DNA of 64,000 nt from Bidens hawaiensis. Lineage: Eukaryota > Streptophyta > Magnoliopsida > Asterales > Asteraceae. Positions 23,974 through 36,194 of this stretch are shown piece after piece. The position numbers and the translations under genes were made by a program. Under the pieces are notes generated by a model. It was not told the DNA's origin. It did no database searches and saw nothing but the letters and a program-made list of their open reading frames with translations. The number at the start of each line of letters is the position of its first letter. Within the stretch, counting starts at the first letter, position 1. The DNA is taken from positions 124,001 through 188,000 of the forward strand of contig JAIQDT010005799.1 of NCBI GenBank assembly GCA_021521415.1. The letters are read 5' to 3'.

Positions 23974-24684
23974 ATGTCGACGCCACCATTATCATCGTCC
24001 GACCAGGTGACTCATGCCCATGGAAAGGAACCGCAGCTACCTACCTCGTCGCCACCCCGAGTAGCCCTGGAACTAGAAGCCCCTGCACCGAAGAGGTATC
24101 GTCTATCTGGAGGCATGTACGATGACGACGTTAGCTGGGATTGGTACCCGAGTCTGATCAGGCGTATGATTTATCGCGAGCAAATCCCCCCACTACCTCA
24201 CCCGAGCCGTCCTGCATACCCCAACACCCTACCACCCATAACCGAACCAATAGAACGTGTTCTCGCAGCTGTTGTTTCTTGTTTAGAGCGTGACGCGGGT
24301 TTTATGCGCTCGGCGAGAGTGAACGTTTCCTGATTGATAAGAGATGGAACCGAGGCTAGGGAGGAAATTTCCCGCCTGAAAGCGGCTATGAAGGAAGTGC
24401 AGGATGCTAATGATCAGCAGATGAAGATTATGAGAAAAATGCAAGCAGAGATGATAGATTTGCAAGAGCAACTCCTTGTGGCGAGATCCCGGACAGAGAT
24501 AGCTCTAGAGCGTTGTGATATCTTACAGACGCAAATTGCCCAGAACGCAGCAGAACCTGAGGAAGAACCTGAGGAGGAACCCGAGGAAGATCCCGAGGAG
24601 GAACCCGAAGAGGAACCGGAGGAAGAACCGGCTGAGCCGGAGGCACACTCAGAGGTGTCCTCAGACGATGACATCCGAGAATGA
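23974..24684 (+). pseudogene. extra ORF between primer site and gag in element 2
   Basis: A frame of 236 codons is interrupted by a single TGA at 24331-24333. The first half begins MSTPPLSSSDQ and contains DDDVSWDWYPSLIRRM. The second half is a long charged helix with heptad character (about residues 125-185, for example EISRLKAAMKEVQ), consistent with a coiled coil. An acidic EEPEEEPEE repeat follows and the end is SSDDDIRE. No known retroelement domain is recognised. Between this stop and gag (24685-24935) lies a T-rich stretch ending in CTAG just before the gag ATG, which could be an intron 3' end. A spliced or reinitiated product is possible but unproven. Confidence 0.6.
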
Positions 24685-24935
24685 TAACACCTAGATGGAG
24701 GGGTTGTCTCCATCCAAACTATTATTTTCTATGATTTTAAGGATTGGTTTTAAATACTTTGTAGCGAATACAATGGTTTTAATCATGAATTATTTTTTGG
24801 ATTATTATATGGTTGTGATGTGATGTTTGTTTCTTTTATTTTTTTTCTTTCTTACCTACCTTTTATTACATTTATGGTGTGTTGCATATGAAACCGAGAA
24901 TTCATGTCTAATATTTTATGCTGTGATTCTAGGAA

Positions 24936-27900
24936 ATGGCTGGAAAAACGCTGGGCATGGTCGCGGTAACATCAACCTAACCGCAGCAGAACTCCAAACC
25001 CTATTGAATGACCATGCAGCGGCAGCTCTAGTCGCACATGTTCAGAATCAAGCCGGAGGTCCAGCCGGAGCCTGTACTTTCAAGAACTACCTGGATTGCA
25101 AGCCCAATTCGTTTAAGGGCACGGAGGGAGCCATAGGTTTCCTGCGTTGGGCTGAGAAGGCGGAATTAGCTTTCGAGATGTGTAACTGTCCACCAGCCAG
25201 TAGGGTCAAATTTGCTGCTGGAACACTGGAAGATTCTACTCTCACTTGGTGGAACTCCAATGTGCAAATTCTTGGGTTGGAATTGGCAAACGCTATGAAC
25301 TGGGAAGAGTTCAAGAATATGATGCGAGAAGAGTACTGTCCTAGAGAGGAAATCGCGAAGTTGGAATCTGAGTTTTGGTCATTGAAAATGGTGGGTTCCG
25401 AGATTGAAGCCTACACAACCCGTTCCCATGAGCTAGCAGTAATGTGTCCACGGATGGTAGACCCGCTGAGTAAGAGGATCGAGATGTATATCGATAGGTT
25501 GGTACCACAAATTCAGGGTATGGTGACGTCTTCCAAACCGACTACAATTAAACAAGCGATCCGATTAGCTCACAAACTAACGGACCAGGCAACACATGGT
25601 GCGTTACCACCTAGAGGTTCAACCTCTAAAACCCGAGACAACTCAATCACTGACAACAACAACAACAACTCGGGAAATGGAAAGAGAAAATTTGACAACA
25701 CCAGGTCCTCATCATCGAACCCCCCCCCCACAGCAACAACACTACCGTAAGCCCGAACTCGCTCGGAACTTCAATAATCAGGGTTCTAACAATAGCAACA
25801 ACGGTGGCGGGCAGGGTTCGAGTGGCTATGCTGGGAAGTACCCGAAATGCAACAAGTGCAACTATCACCATGCTGGCTCATGCGACCGTATCAAGTGTCT
25901 GAGATGCGGAAAAATGGGTCATCAGGCCAAAGAATGTAGGGGAGACCTAGCGGCAAAGGGTGCTCCTAAACAGCCTACGGCGACTAAAGGGTGCTTCGAG
26001 TTTGGTCAAGAGGGTCATTTCAGGAAGGATTGCCCCAAACTAAAGCAGAATGAGAACAATGGAGGCAACAACAGTGGCGGAAGTAGTGGTAAGGGTAGAG
26101 CTTTCGTCATTGGGTCGGGCCAGGCCCGCAACGATCCGAATGTGGTTACCGGTAAGTTTCCTGTGAAAGACTGTTTTGCTTCTTTTTTGTTTGACACTGG
26201 AGCTGATAGGAGTTTTATATCGAAAGCCTTTAGTAAACTCTTAGACTTAACTCCAACCCCATTAGATGCTAAGTTTCCTGTTGAATTAGCTGACGGTAAG
26301 TCTATAGAAACAACTCATGTACTTGCGGGATGTAAGTTGAAACTGTCGGGTCATACTTTTGATATCGACCTCATACCTTTTACACTTGGTAGTTTCGATG
26401 TCGTTGTCGGCATGGACTGGCTATCCGAGAATCGAGCGGAGATTATATGTCACGACAAGATAGTCCACATCACTACCTCTTCCGGCGAAATCTTTTCGAT
26501 ACATGGCGAGAAGAACGACATGACTACAAGTGTTACCACCCTCATGAAGGCGCAGAAATATTTACGAAAGGTTCATCCAGCAATTTTAGCCCATATTGTC
26601 GAGAACCCGCGGAGGAGAAGCGAATCGAAGACATATCGATTGTGCGAGATTTTCCGGAAGTCTTCCCAGAGGATTTGCCTGGACTCCCACCTATTCGACA
26701 AGTCGAGTTCCAAATCGAATTGACCCCCGGTGCAGCACCCATAGCATGAGCCCCGTATCGGCTCGCACCGGCAGAGCTTCAGGAATTGTCCACTCAATTG
26801 CAAGACTTGTTGGATAAAGGTTTTATCTGACCTAGCTCATCACCATTGGGAGCCCCTGTCTTATTTGTCCGAAAGAAGGACGGGACTTTCCGCATGTGCA
26901 TCGACTACCGAGAGCTGAACAAGGTGACGATCAAGAACCGTTATCCCTTACCCCGAATTGATGATCTGTTCGACCAGCTGCAAGGATCGAGTTACTACTC
27001 GAAGATCGATCTGAGATCTGGTTACCATCAATTAAGAGTGCGCAAAGAAGATATTTCAAAGACGGCTTTCAGAACTCGGTACGATCACTACGAGTTTTCG
27101 GTTATGCCTTTTGGCTTAACCAACGCACCAGCCGTATTCATGGATCTCATGAACAGAGTATGCAAGGCGTACCTCGACAAGTTTGTGATTGTTTTTATTG
27201 ATGATATCCTCGTCTACTCCAAGAACAAGACCGAACACGAAGAACACCTGAAGTTGATCCTAGAATTGCTAAAGAAGGAACAACTGTACGCTAAACTCTC
27301 GAAATGCGAATTTTGGCTTCGCGAGGTTCACTTCTTAGGACATGTGATCAATGAGAATGGTATCCATGTCGATCCTGGCAAGGTAGAGGCCATCAAAAAC
27401 TGGGAAGCACCTAAGACTCCGACTGAGGTGCGACAATTCCTAGGACTGGCTGGCTACTACCGACGTTTAATCGAGGGATTTTCAAAGGTTGCTCAACCCC
27501 TCACCGCCTTGACGCTCAAGGGTACTAAGTACAATTGGGGTGACGCGCAGGAATGCGCTTTCCAGCTATTGAAAACCAAACTCTGTAGCGCCCCTATCCT
27601 AGCCCTCCCCGAGGGAACGGAGAACTTTGAAGTGCACTGTGATGCATCGATACAAGGTCTCGGTTGCGTGCTGATGCAACTCGAGAAAGTTATAGCCTAT
27701 GCCTCTTGACAACTACGGATTCACGAGAAGAACTACACGACCCATGAGTTGGAACTCGGAGCTGTGGTGTTTGCTCTTAAGATATGGAGGCATTACTTGT
27801 ACGGTACCAAGTTTACCACTCACACCGACCACAAGAGTCTCCAGCATATCTACGATCAGAAGGAGCTGAACATGCGACAGCGTCGTTGGGTCGAGCTGCT

Positions 27901-29512
27901 TAAGCATTATGATTGTGCCATCAAGTACCACCCTGGCAAGGCCAATGTAGTGGCCGATGCTCTCAGCAGAAAAGAAACCGATAAACCTAGACGAGTGCGA
28001 GCATTACAACTCACGATTCACGCCAACTTACCCGATCAGATTCGCGATGCGCAACTCGAAGCGTTGAAAGACGACAATCTCCCATCAGAACTCATGCGAG
28101 GCATGAACAAGCAACTTGAAACCAAATCGGACGGGGTCCGATATTTCAAAAACCGGATTTGGGTTCCTCGATACGGAGAGCTGAGAAACCTAGTGATGGA
28201 CGAAGCACACAAGTCCTGATATTCCATCCACCCTGGCTCAGATAAAATGTACCACGACCTAAAGGCACTTTACTGGTGGCCAAACATGGAAGCCGACATT
28301 GCCACCTACGTGAGCAAATGCTTGACTTGTGCAAGAGTCAAAATAGAATATCAGAAACCATCTGGTCTGCTACAGCAACCGGAACTTCCAACGTGGAAAC
28401 GGGAACACATTTTGGATTTCATCACGGGATTACCCAAAACACTGACGGGATGCGATACCATCTGGTTGATCGTTGACCGGTTGACTAAGTCTGCACACTT
28501 CTTAGCCATCAAGGAATCGGACAAAATGGAAAGACTGACCCGCATCTATATGAAAGAAGTAGTGTCTAGACACAGAGTGCCTGTCTCTATCATATCTGAC
28601 CGAGATTCCCGTTTCACTTCGCACTTCTGGAAGTCACTATAGAGTGCACTAGGCACCCGCCTTGATATGAGCACATCGTACCATCCTCAGACGGATGGGC
28701 AAAGTGAGCGCACCATTCAGACCTTGGAGGACATGTTTCGTGCATGCGGGTTGTATTTCGGAAAAAGTTGGGAACCTCACTTGCCTTTGGTAGGGTTTTC
28801 GTATAATAACAGTTATCTCGCAAGCATTAAAGCAGCGCCGTTTGAAGCGTTGTACGGACGGAAGTGTCGATCACCTCTCTGCTGGGCATAGGTGGGTGAT
28901 AGCCAAATCACTGGTCCAGAATTAGTACTTGAAACCTCTGAAAAGATTGTCCAAATCCGAAACCGCATGGCAGCAACACGAGATCGCCAAAAGAGTTACG
29001 CCGACAAGCGCCGAAAGCCTCTTGGATTACAGGTGAACGACCAAGTATTACTCAAAGTCTCACCTTGGAAAGGTGTGGTTCGTTTCGGAAAGCGAAACAA
29101 ACTCAATCCACGATACGTTGGCCCTTACCGGATAACTGAGCGCATTGGTCCGGTAGCGTACCGACTGGATTTACCAACGGAACTCAGTAGCGTACACAAT
29201 GTATTCCATGTATCCAATTTGAAGAAATGCCTTTCCAATGAAACCCAAGCAGTCCCTTTGGACGAGTTACAAGTTGATGAGCAGCTACGCTTCATCGAAG
29301 AACCAGTCGAAGTTTTGGATTGGGAAACCAAAACACTCAAGCACAGCAAAATTCCAATCGTTAAGGTTCGTTGGAACTCGAGACGTGGACCAGAGTTCAC
29401 GTGGGAACGCGAGGACCAAATGATGAAAAAGTATCCTCACCTTTTTGAAGGGTTGACCAAACACCGAAAACCGCGAAAGCCGTCAAACCGTCAGAAATCA
29501 CCAGAGGTATGA
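24936..29512 (+). pseudogene. gag-pol of Ty3 element 2 (broken)
   Basis: Gag starts at ATG 24936 with a frame slip just after it. The capsid region covers about 25070-25590. A nine-base C run at about 25721-25729 shifts the frame before the zinc-knuckle zone (CLRCGKMGHQAKEC; the second knuckle reads CFEFGQEGHFRKDC and has lost its second Cys). Protease DTGA is near 26195, and a second frame change lies near 26605. RT has FIDD near 27200, RNase H begins CDASIQG near 27640, the integrase zinc and DDE core cover about 28220-28860, and the chromodomain about 29290-29440. In-frame stops are at 26747, 26828, 27707, 28217, 28640 and 28889. Four replace CGA (Arg) and one CAG (Gln), all C-to-T; the last is a G-to-T change. 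Confidence 0.93.
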
Positions 29513-29645
29513 ATTAAATTTCGGGACGAAATTTCTTTCTACTAGGGGATGATATGACAAACTGAAAATTTTTCTTGCTTTTTCAGACACCCATCGCGAC
29601 TTGACTCAAATTTTCGGGACGAAAATTCTTTCAACATGGGAATGA

Positions 29646-32120
29646 TGTGACACTCGACAATTTCAGGTTAACTCCGTTAATTCAAACTCCATCAATTAAA
29701 ACTTAAGATCAATTATAACGCACATCTCATTACATTTAAACTAGGGTTTTAAATGACGCTTGACAATCACTACACATGTAGTCTTTCGGGATTGCACCGA
29801 AACGCAAACGAGTTGACTCAAACCATTGGTGAACAAACGAAAAACATCAAAACAATAATTATTTGATAATTATGTGTTAGGTTTATGTATTATTTGATAT
29901 TTATATGTAGATTCTTAACTCAAGAAGCAAGAACAAATTGTGTACACTAGAAAAGTAATAACTAAAAGAGGAGGGACTATTGTGTAACATATTATTATTA
30001 AATAATAACAAAAAACCCTAACCTCTTCCCTCCCCTCCCAAACCCGATCGGCCCCCTCCCTCACACCCTCTTGCGACGGCAGCCACCACCACCACCATAT
30101 CACTTCCGTTTGACCTTGTTTTTCATAATCGGAGCATCCCGCACTTGTTTCTAGGTCATCCCTCACCTTCCTCTTGCTCGTTTATGCGTTTTTAAGGTAT
30201 AAACATAAACCCTAATTTTCAAAAATCATGTGTTAAGTGTTCATATGCTTTGTTTGGATTAGATGATGCTTGATTATGCATCGGTTGTTGATTTAAATGA
30301 TCATGTGTGATTTTGTACGGTGAAAGATTGTTATATCATGGATTTTTCGTAAACCCTAGAGGGTTTACTACTGATTTTTATGGATTACAATGTTTATTGC
30401 ATGTTTGGGGATGTGTTGTATGCTTAGGACGCATGCTAGACAAATTTGTGTGCTTGCTGATTTTTGACAGAAGAGATTGTTAAGTTTATGTTTAGACGAC
30501 TGTAACTGAATGTTAAGTTGGTAATTAGTCGAAATTATTAACACCACAGTGTACTAGGTTGAGTCTAGTTTCTATAAAGTCCAAGTTTGTAATTTTTGGA
30601 CGTGTAAAAGTTAACTTTTATTATTTTACAAACTGAAGTGCAAGTCTGAATTGTGAGGTCTGCTGCTAGGCTGTTTTGTAATTATCATATCTCATAAACT
30701 ACAAGATCAAATGGGTTGGTTCCACTTCTGGAAGTTAATATGTTGAGTTAAGAACTTAACCCAATTGGTCTTGCATTAATTGGAATTACCATTTAACGGG
30801 AATAACAAATATCATTATGTTGCGCATGATTTTGATTGCTGTGAGTTTACTGTAATGTTTTGGTGTTTGTGAGAAAACTATGTGTAATAAAAATACAATA
30901 AAAATAGTTCTGGAAACCTAACTCATGTGTGCTTTTGTGACTATATTTGGTGAATTAATTGATATGTTATGATCTGTTGAATAGAGTAATCTTTCAAGTA
31001 GAAATCTGTCTTGATAAAACTAACTGATGAACTATGTAAAATACATGAAACGTGCTTGTTGTTAGATAATTGCTATGTTTTGACTAAATTTCCCTTATGG
31101 GGAATAATTGCTAGTAATGTACAATATTAATACTTGACACGTAAGTAGTTGTTTACACATGTAACGTGTCACCAATGTGTTTGTCGAGTCACACTTTATT
31201 CACAAACGAAACACGAAACGTATCGCATGCATAGGTATTATGTGCCGAGTCTAGAGACTCAATAATAGTTCCAACACTTAGAAAATCTCATTCTTGTTTT
31301 AGAGCGCTAGTGAGGATTTTCTGTGACGCGCATCTCTCGGTTGACTTGTTTTTGAATTCTTCGCAAACAGTGAGTTTCACGTTCCCCTTTTACTCTTTTA
31401 AACGCTTTTTATTTGGGGGAGATAACATACTCCAAAACGCTTTAGATTTTGTTATAAATTATATATCACTTGTAAGGCTAAGTGGCAAACGAACCAACTA
31501 AAGTCCTTCATAACATCGAACCGTTTAGTATTTGTATAATAGTGAGTCACTGTTGAGTAGTACTACTGGGTTTGACAAACCCCACCCAACTCTAAACTCG
31601 ACGACAGGTCGAGTGGGTGTAATCTTGGCTAATACATTTTCCATGGTCGTGGTAGACATGGTGGCAAGGCAATTGATAAACAGTCAGCTTCGGTGTCGAA
31701 CACTTAGTAATACTTGTTTTATAGGCTAGCTACCTATCGATATATAATTGACATAGCATTATCTGGTAACGCAAACGCTTTATTTATATAAACTTGTGAA
31801 CTCACCAACCCTGTGTTGACACTTTTAGTATTTTATTCTCAGGTAGCCGAGGCGGGCGCGCGGTATAGGAACATGCATTTCACTGAACTCTATTGTTTTT
31901 GCAAACTTGTTTTTAAACTATTGTTAATTGGGTTTTTAAGTCGTCTTGCATGACGCAACACTCGGTTTATGAATTTACGCTTACGCACTCATTTAAACTT
32001 TAATGTTTTCGTGGTTTGAAAACTTTATTTATGGTGTTTGATTATAACTAATGATTCTAATCCTGTTAGTTCACACCCTCTGACGGTAAAACTCCGTTAG
32101 TGGATTTTGAGGGTGTGACA
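29646..32120 (+). repeat. 3' LTR of element 2
   Basis: 2475 bp, TGTGACACTCG...GTGTGACA, preceded by the weak purine-rich ACATGGGAATGA. It has no nested insertion and a single copy of the terminal 395-bp segment, and is therefore the reference for reading the rearranged left LTR. Confidence 0.93.
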
Positions 32121-32125
32121 ACAAG

Positions 32126-33357
32126 CCACTTATTTAAGCTGGAAGCCCGCAGACATCATTCCTTTGTCTCTAACAAGTCACCTGAAACATGTTTAAAATA
32201 TTTGATCAGCAAGAAATACTGGTGAGTACATTCATTTGAAAATGACACAGTTTACAGTTACAACATTAAGATGTTTTTACATATGCCTGCTTACAAATTT
32301 CAGAAAGGTACTTGTCACTTAACCGTATCTATGACTGTGGTCATATTACTTATTGGCTAACACTTGTCCAATAAGTAATGTGTAATAGCCCAGTAGGCAA
32401 GCCTTGTATACAAAACTCCACAATACCGATAGTAACCATCCCGTAAGTCTACAGAGACTTAATCACTGTAATGTATTTTAAATACTTTTAAAAATATATT
32501 TGAAAATATTTAGACCATCTGCCATGGGTTTTGTAGGTTTTGAAATCATCATGACAGCGTCGGAAAATAGTTGTCTCACGAAAATGTGAGTTGTATAAAA
32601 ACTCGAATATCTCTCCTTGTAAGTTTATAATTAAAGAACATCTCCTGGTACTAAGCACCTAGGATAAACACAATGTAATATAACTAGATTAGTATAAAAC
32701 CAACAATCATAACGATAATCACGAGAGTGAAACCACACGATGACACAATGTCATACCTTAACAGGTAGAGCTTTTGGATTCGTGTATATTAGTTTCTTTC
32801 GATAGGATAGGATATCGCTACGACAACTCGGTATCATACCCTTAATATATATATATATATATATTAATATGTGAGTGTGAAAATAGAGAGAATTCAGAAA
32901 TTTTGAGCAAGAATTGAAGTCCCGTTGCCAACCTATTTATAGCAGATTTTGGACTCCGTCGCGGTACGCGACGGCCATAGGCCAAGGGCATCGCGTATCA
33001 CAAAGAATCTCGTAGCCTAGACGACGCCCTTAATGCGGCTCGCGGCGATGCGAGCGTGCGAAGTGCAAAGTGCGCCATCAAAGCGCCACGTTGCGCCCAT
33101 CGCACTTCGCCCGAGCGCATTCGGGTGCCTCGCACGCTCCGCTAGGACCACCGGGTGTGATATGTCTTATAAGAACATTAACATAGAAATTTTCTTTCTT
33201 ATAAAGAGCTCACTAGTTTGTTAATCTAGCGATGTGGGACAAGAACTTACAAACCTATTTATACCATGGTGGTACCTTCTCCATTTCTTTCCTCCACCAA
33301 TCTGGGATGGAATTTTCCTTCTTTCATTTCCTTACTTTCATTTTATGGTCTGTTATA
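32126..33357 (-). repeat. 5' LTR of element 1, outer part
   Basis: Continuation of the LTR broken at 18556. It ends (plus strand) GTCTGTTATA followed by the TTAGT duplication. It contains an (AT)n run near 32846 and a CpG-rich block at about 32945-33145. Confidence 0.93.
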
Positions 33358-33550
33358 TTAGTCTTTGTATGTTTTTGTATTTAATTCAAATAAGTTATGA
33401 TGTCTTATAATTAATGTAAAAGTATCATTTATTTATAAGTACAACATTTGCATTTCATTAAATTTATATGATGTTACATATATATATATATATATTATGT
33501 TTTTAAATATGTTCCACCATGTGTAACACGGGTATTATCCTAAATCAATA

Positions 33551-33750
33551 TTGAAATCCAATTATCTGTTTCTTTTAAGATATTTGGATCACTTGAAACT
33601 TGATAATGTTATAAAAGAAAGAGCATATTTTGATTTGGAAAATAAAGTTAGTGAGAAGGTAAAATGGTTGTTAGAGTGTGAGAACTCTGAGTCAAATTTT
33701 GAAGATCTTCCAAACTCTTTTAAATCTAATGATAAAATTAAGGTAACACC
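33551..33750 (+). pseudogene. exon-like gene fragment in Helitron region
   Basis: An open frame encodes about 65 residues including RYLDHLKLDNVIKERAYFD and a Glu/Lys-rich tail. It ends at AAATTAAG|GTAACA, a good splice donor. A diverged, truncated copy lies at about 10695-10795. I do not recognise the protein. The splice-like end and the Helitron context suggest a captured exon. No start or continuation of the gene is visible. Confidence 0.35.
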
Positions 33751-33761
33751 AATAATTTAGT

Positions 33762-34640
33762 TATGTAGTTGATTACTCTAGTTTTTACTTTCATTGTTTA
33801 CTTTGTGTTTTCTATTTAAGTCATTAGTTTAGTTCTTAAGTAGAAACTTCCAAAAACATATAATAAACTTCTATAATCGTTTATTTTGTTTGTCAAGTTG
33901 TGAAGGTAATTTGCTTTTTTGGTGAAATTTTGAAGAAGTTTATGGTTGGTAAATTTGACTTCGACATGTTTAGATCTTCTTTCGGTCTCTCCTTTTTATG
34001 TGTATATTTAGTTTGTCTTATTTTAAGTGTATATTAAGACAATATGAATGATCAATAGTTTGGTTACTAAGTTATGTTTATTATGTGTGTTTACTATGAC
34101 AGTGAAAAAATATTATGATTTTGATGACCAGTTTGTTGCATTTTTTTTATTTAAAAAAAAGCATATGAATTTCTAAGATTGTGGTTATAAAGTTATGTTA
34201 AATTTTATGATTTTCTAAATGTTTTATTGTGAAATTTTATGATTGTCTATATTTATATGGTAGTTATTACATTCACACATTTTGTTTTTAGTTTTACATA
34301 ATTTTCTAGATATTAATGTTAAAATAAACTCATTATGAAATACATTAACATTTTAGTTTAATACTTAATTAATCAGGTTGCATGGTTTATTTTGTTTTTC
34401 AGGTTCTATTGCAAAATGCTTTTGTTTTTGGACGGAAAATTTTGAAGTTCATACCGGGATAATACGATTTAATTATTTTCATAACTTTGCTAATATAGAC
34501 AAGTTTATGTAACTATTAACTTTTTATTTGACAATGTTACTCTCTAATAGTTTGTTTAGGCCATCCTAATGTTAATATATGGTTGTCTATTTATAAAATT
34601 TTATGGTTGTCTCTATTGATTTTGTTCTTTATTTAATTTC
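33762..34640. other. Helitron 3' interior without gene
   Basis: AT-rich and TTT-rich sequence with stops in all frames. I see no coding or RNA feature. Confidence 0.45.
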
Positions 34641-34642
34641 AA

Positions 34643-34670
34643 CCCGTGTGTAACACGGGTACTATCATAG
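34643..34670 (+). terminator. Helitron-type 3' terminal hairpin
   Basis: Perfect 6-bp stem CCCGTG/CACGGG with loop TGTAA, then TACTATCATAG and a flanking T. The two internal copies at 10649-10675 and about 33515-33541 have the same architecture but end CCTAA. Confidence 0.5.
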
Positions 34671-34686
34671 TTATATCAACTAAAAA

Positions 34687-36194
34687 ATGGACGGGGAGAG
34701 CTCTCAAAGGCCTCTTGAAGATGGATGGGAAGAGGTGATAGAAGACAGAAGAAGTTCAGAGAAAAAAATGGCAGCAAGAAGAGAGAAGTAGGCATGAGAA
34801 ACCGGTGAGGTTCTTCGTATCTAATCTCCCGGAGGTTTGTAGTCGGAAGGAGTTGTCGGAATTCTTCGGGGAATTTGGGTCAGTCAGTGATGTTTACGTT
34901 GCTAGGAAGAGGGATAAAAATGGTAATTGCTTTGGATTTATCTCATTCGCTAATGTCAAAGATATTAAGTCCATGGCAGCCAATCTTAATCAATTGAAGA
35001 TGGGGGAAAACAAACTATTTGTTAAGGTGGCGTTGTTCGCGGGAGAGAATGCTAAGAAGAGGCAAGAGGAGGCAAAAAATAATGGTTCAATGAACTCTCA
35101 AGTGGAGAAAAGACCTCCTGGAAGGTTTCCAGAGGTTGAAATTCATAAGATGGATAATCTTCAATCCCGATTTATAAGGAAATCGTATAAAGATGCATGC
35201 GTAGGTGGTTCTGGGGGAGAGATTAAGGGTATGGAGATCGATATTCCGGCAGAGATTAATGCATTTGAACACCTTCATCAAAGTGCATTGGTGGCGGTGG
35301 CTATAAATTTTGAGGTTCTTAGATCGCTGAAAGAGCATCTTTTGAAAGCATAAATTTTTTGTCTTTAGTATTCACTACATTGGTGGGTTACATATTTTGT
35401 TATCCTTCGACGATGTAGCCTCGGCTAAAAATTTTTTAAAGAACAAAGAGGTATGGGCTAGTTGGTTCTATAAACTAGATGAATGGAAAGGGCAATCACT
35501 TTCGTTTCAGGGGATAGTTTGGCTTCGAATTATAGGAGTACCTCTTCACCTGTCGGAAGAAAAAGTCTTTAACATGGTGAGGGCTAAGATAGGTAAAGTG
35601 GTACACGAATCACAGATTACTTGGAACAATGGGGATCTTTCGATTGACTGTGTCGGTGTTTTGGTTGGGGACGGTAAAAGAGTCATGGAAGAAATTAAGA
35701 TAAATTGGAGACATAAGGCGTATAGGGTTTGGGTTTCGGAAGAACTGGGTGTATGGGAAGCTGAATGTGTTGGAAGAGTGGATGCTCCAACACAGAATGA
35801 TGTTCGGACCAATGGAGAGGGGTCGGAAAATATGGGGTCTGGGAGTACACCGGAATTAGGAGAAGATAATGATGAAAGGTCGGCCGAGAAGACAAAAGGG
35901 TTTCTTGATTCTTCCAATAAATTTAATGAAGAATCGAGAGACGTGCATATGCGTATTTCCAAGGAAGCTGGTAGGGTGGCCTTTGAGGAGGAGGCTCAAG
36001 ATAAAGGAGATCTTGTTAAAGAGAAAAGACAGGAAGAAGCAATAATGAAAGAGAGCATGTATCAAGAAGATATTTTGAAAGAAGTTGAAGCCACCATTAC
36101 AGTGGAAACTTCGGTAGGTGCAGAGATAAGTTGTTTGACAGATCTGGTGAGAGACACTATTATGGGAGAAGGAGTTGAAGAGGTTAATCAATGA
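34687..36194 (+). pseudogene. LINE ORF1: RRM and DUF4283-like nucleic-acid binding protein (broken)
   Basis: It starts at ATG 34687 (MDGESS...). A one-base slip near 34788 and another near 35355-35395 break the frame. The RRM (about 34803-35030) shows RNP-like motifs FFVSNLP and NCFGFISFA. The second part (35397-35790) has the fold signature of the DUF4283 region (LDEWKGQ, WLRIIGVPLHL), followed by an acidic tail. In L1 elements ORF1 coats the RNA. Its TGA overlaps the ORF2 start as ATGA at 36191-36194. Confidence 0.85.

Larger units (their letters stand above)
18557..32120 (+). mobile_element. Ty3/gypsy chromovirus (Tekay-like), element 2
   Basis: A plus-strand element of 13.6 kb with ACAAG duplications at 18552-18556 and 32121-32125. 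LTRs begin TGTGACACTCG and end GTGTGACA. Internal order: primer site 23780, extra ORF 23974-24684, gag-pol 24936-29512 with terminal chromodomain, and the LTR from 29646. The left LTR is enlarged by a nested solo LTR and by a 395-bp terminal duplication; the right LTR lacks 183 bp. The coding region has two frame changes and six stops, so it is non-autonomous. Confidence 0.95.
11080..33357 (-). mobile_element. Ty3/gypsy chromovirus (Tekay-like), element 1, with nested insertion
   Basis: The target duplication TTAGT flanks it (11075-11079, 33358-33362), and the interrupted host repeat resumes exactly after it. In element orientation (minus strand) the order is: 5' LTR (33357-32126 plus 18556-18308), primer site, extra ORF, gag, protease, RT, RNase H, integrase, chromodomain, polypurine tract, 3' LTR (12610-11080). 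Excluding element 2 and one ACAAG it is about 8.7 kb. The chromodomain after integrase and long LTRs fit the Tekay (Del) group. Frameshifts and several stops make it inactive. Confidence 0.93.
7076..34670 (+). mobile_element. probable Helitron, interrupted by Ty3 element 1
   Basis: The proposed 5' end is TCTATACATACTTTTAAAGC, preceded by A at 7075; such TCTATA...TTTTAAAGC starts are common in plant Helitrons. The proposed 3' end carries the stem CCCGTG/CACGGG (34643-34659), then TACTATCATAG, followed by T. Helitrons insert between A and T, leave no duplication and end with a hairpin about ten bases before the 3' end. Removing the Ty3 element and one TTAGT leaves about 5.3 kb, which is AT-rich and repeat-filled. 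No Rep/helicase gene is seen, so it would be non-autonomous. The last four bases are ATAG rather than the usual CTRR, which lowers confidence. An old composite of several elements is the alternative. Confidence 0.45.

Noticed and set aside
24414..24713. Ser/Gly-rich and Pro-rich minus-strand ORFs
   Set aside because: Antisense shadows of the acidic EEPEE repeat of the pre-gag ORF.
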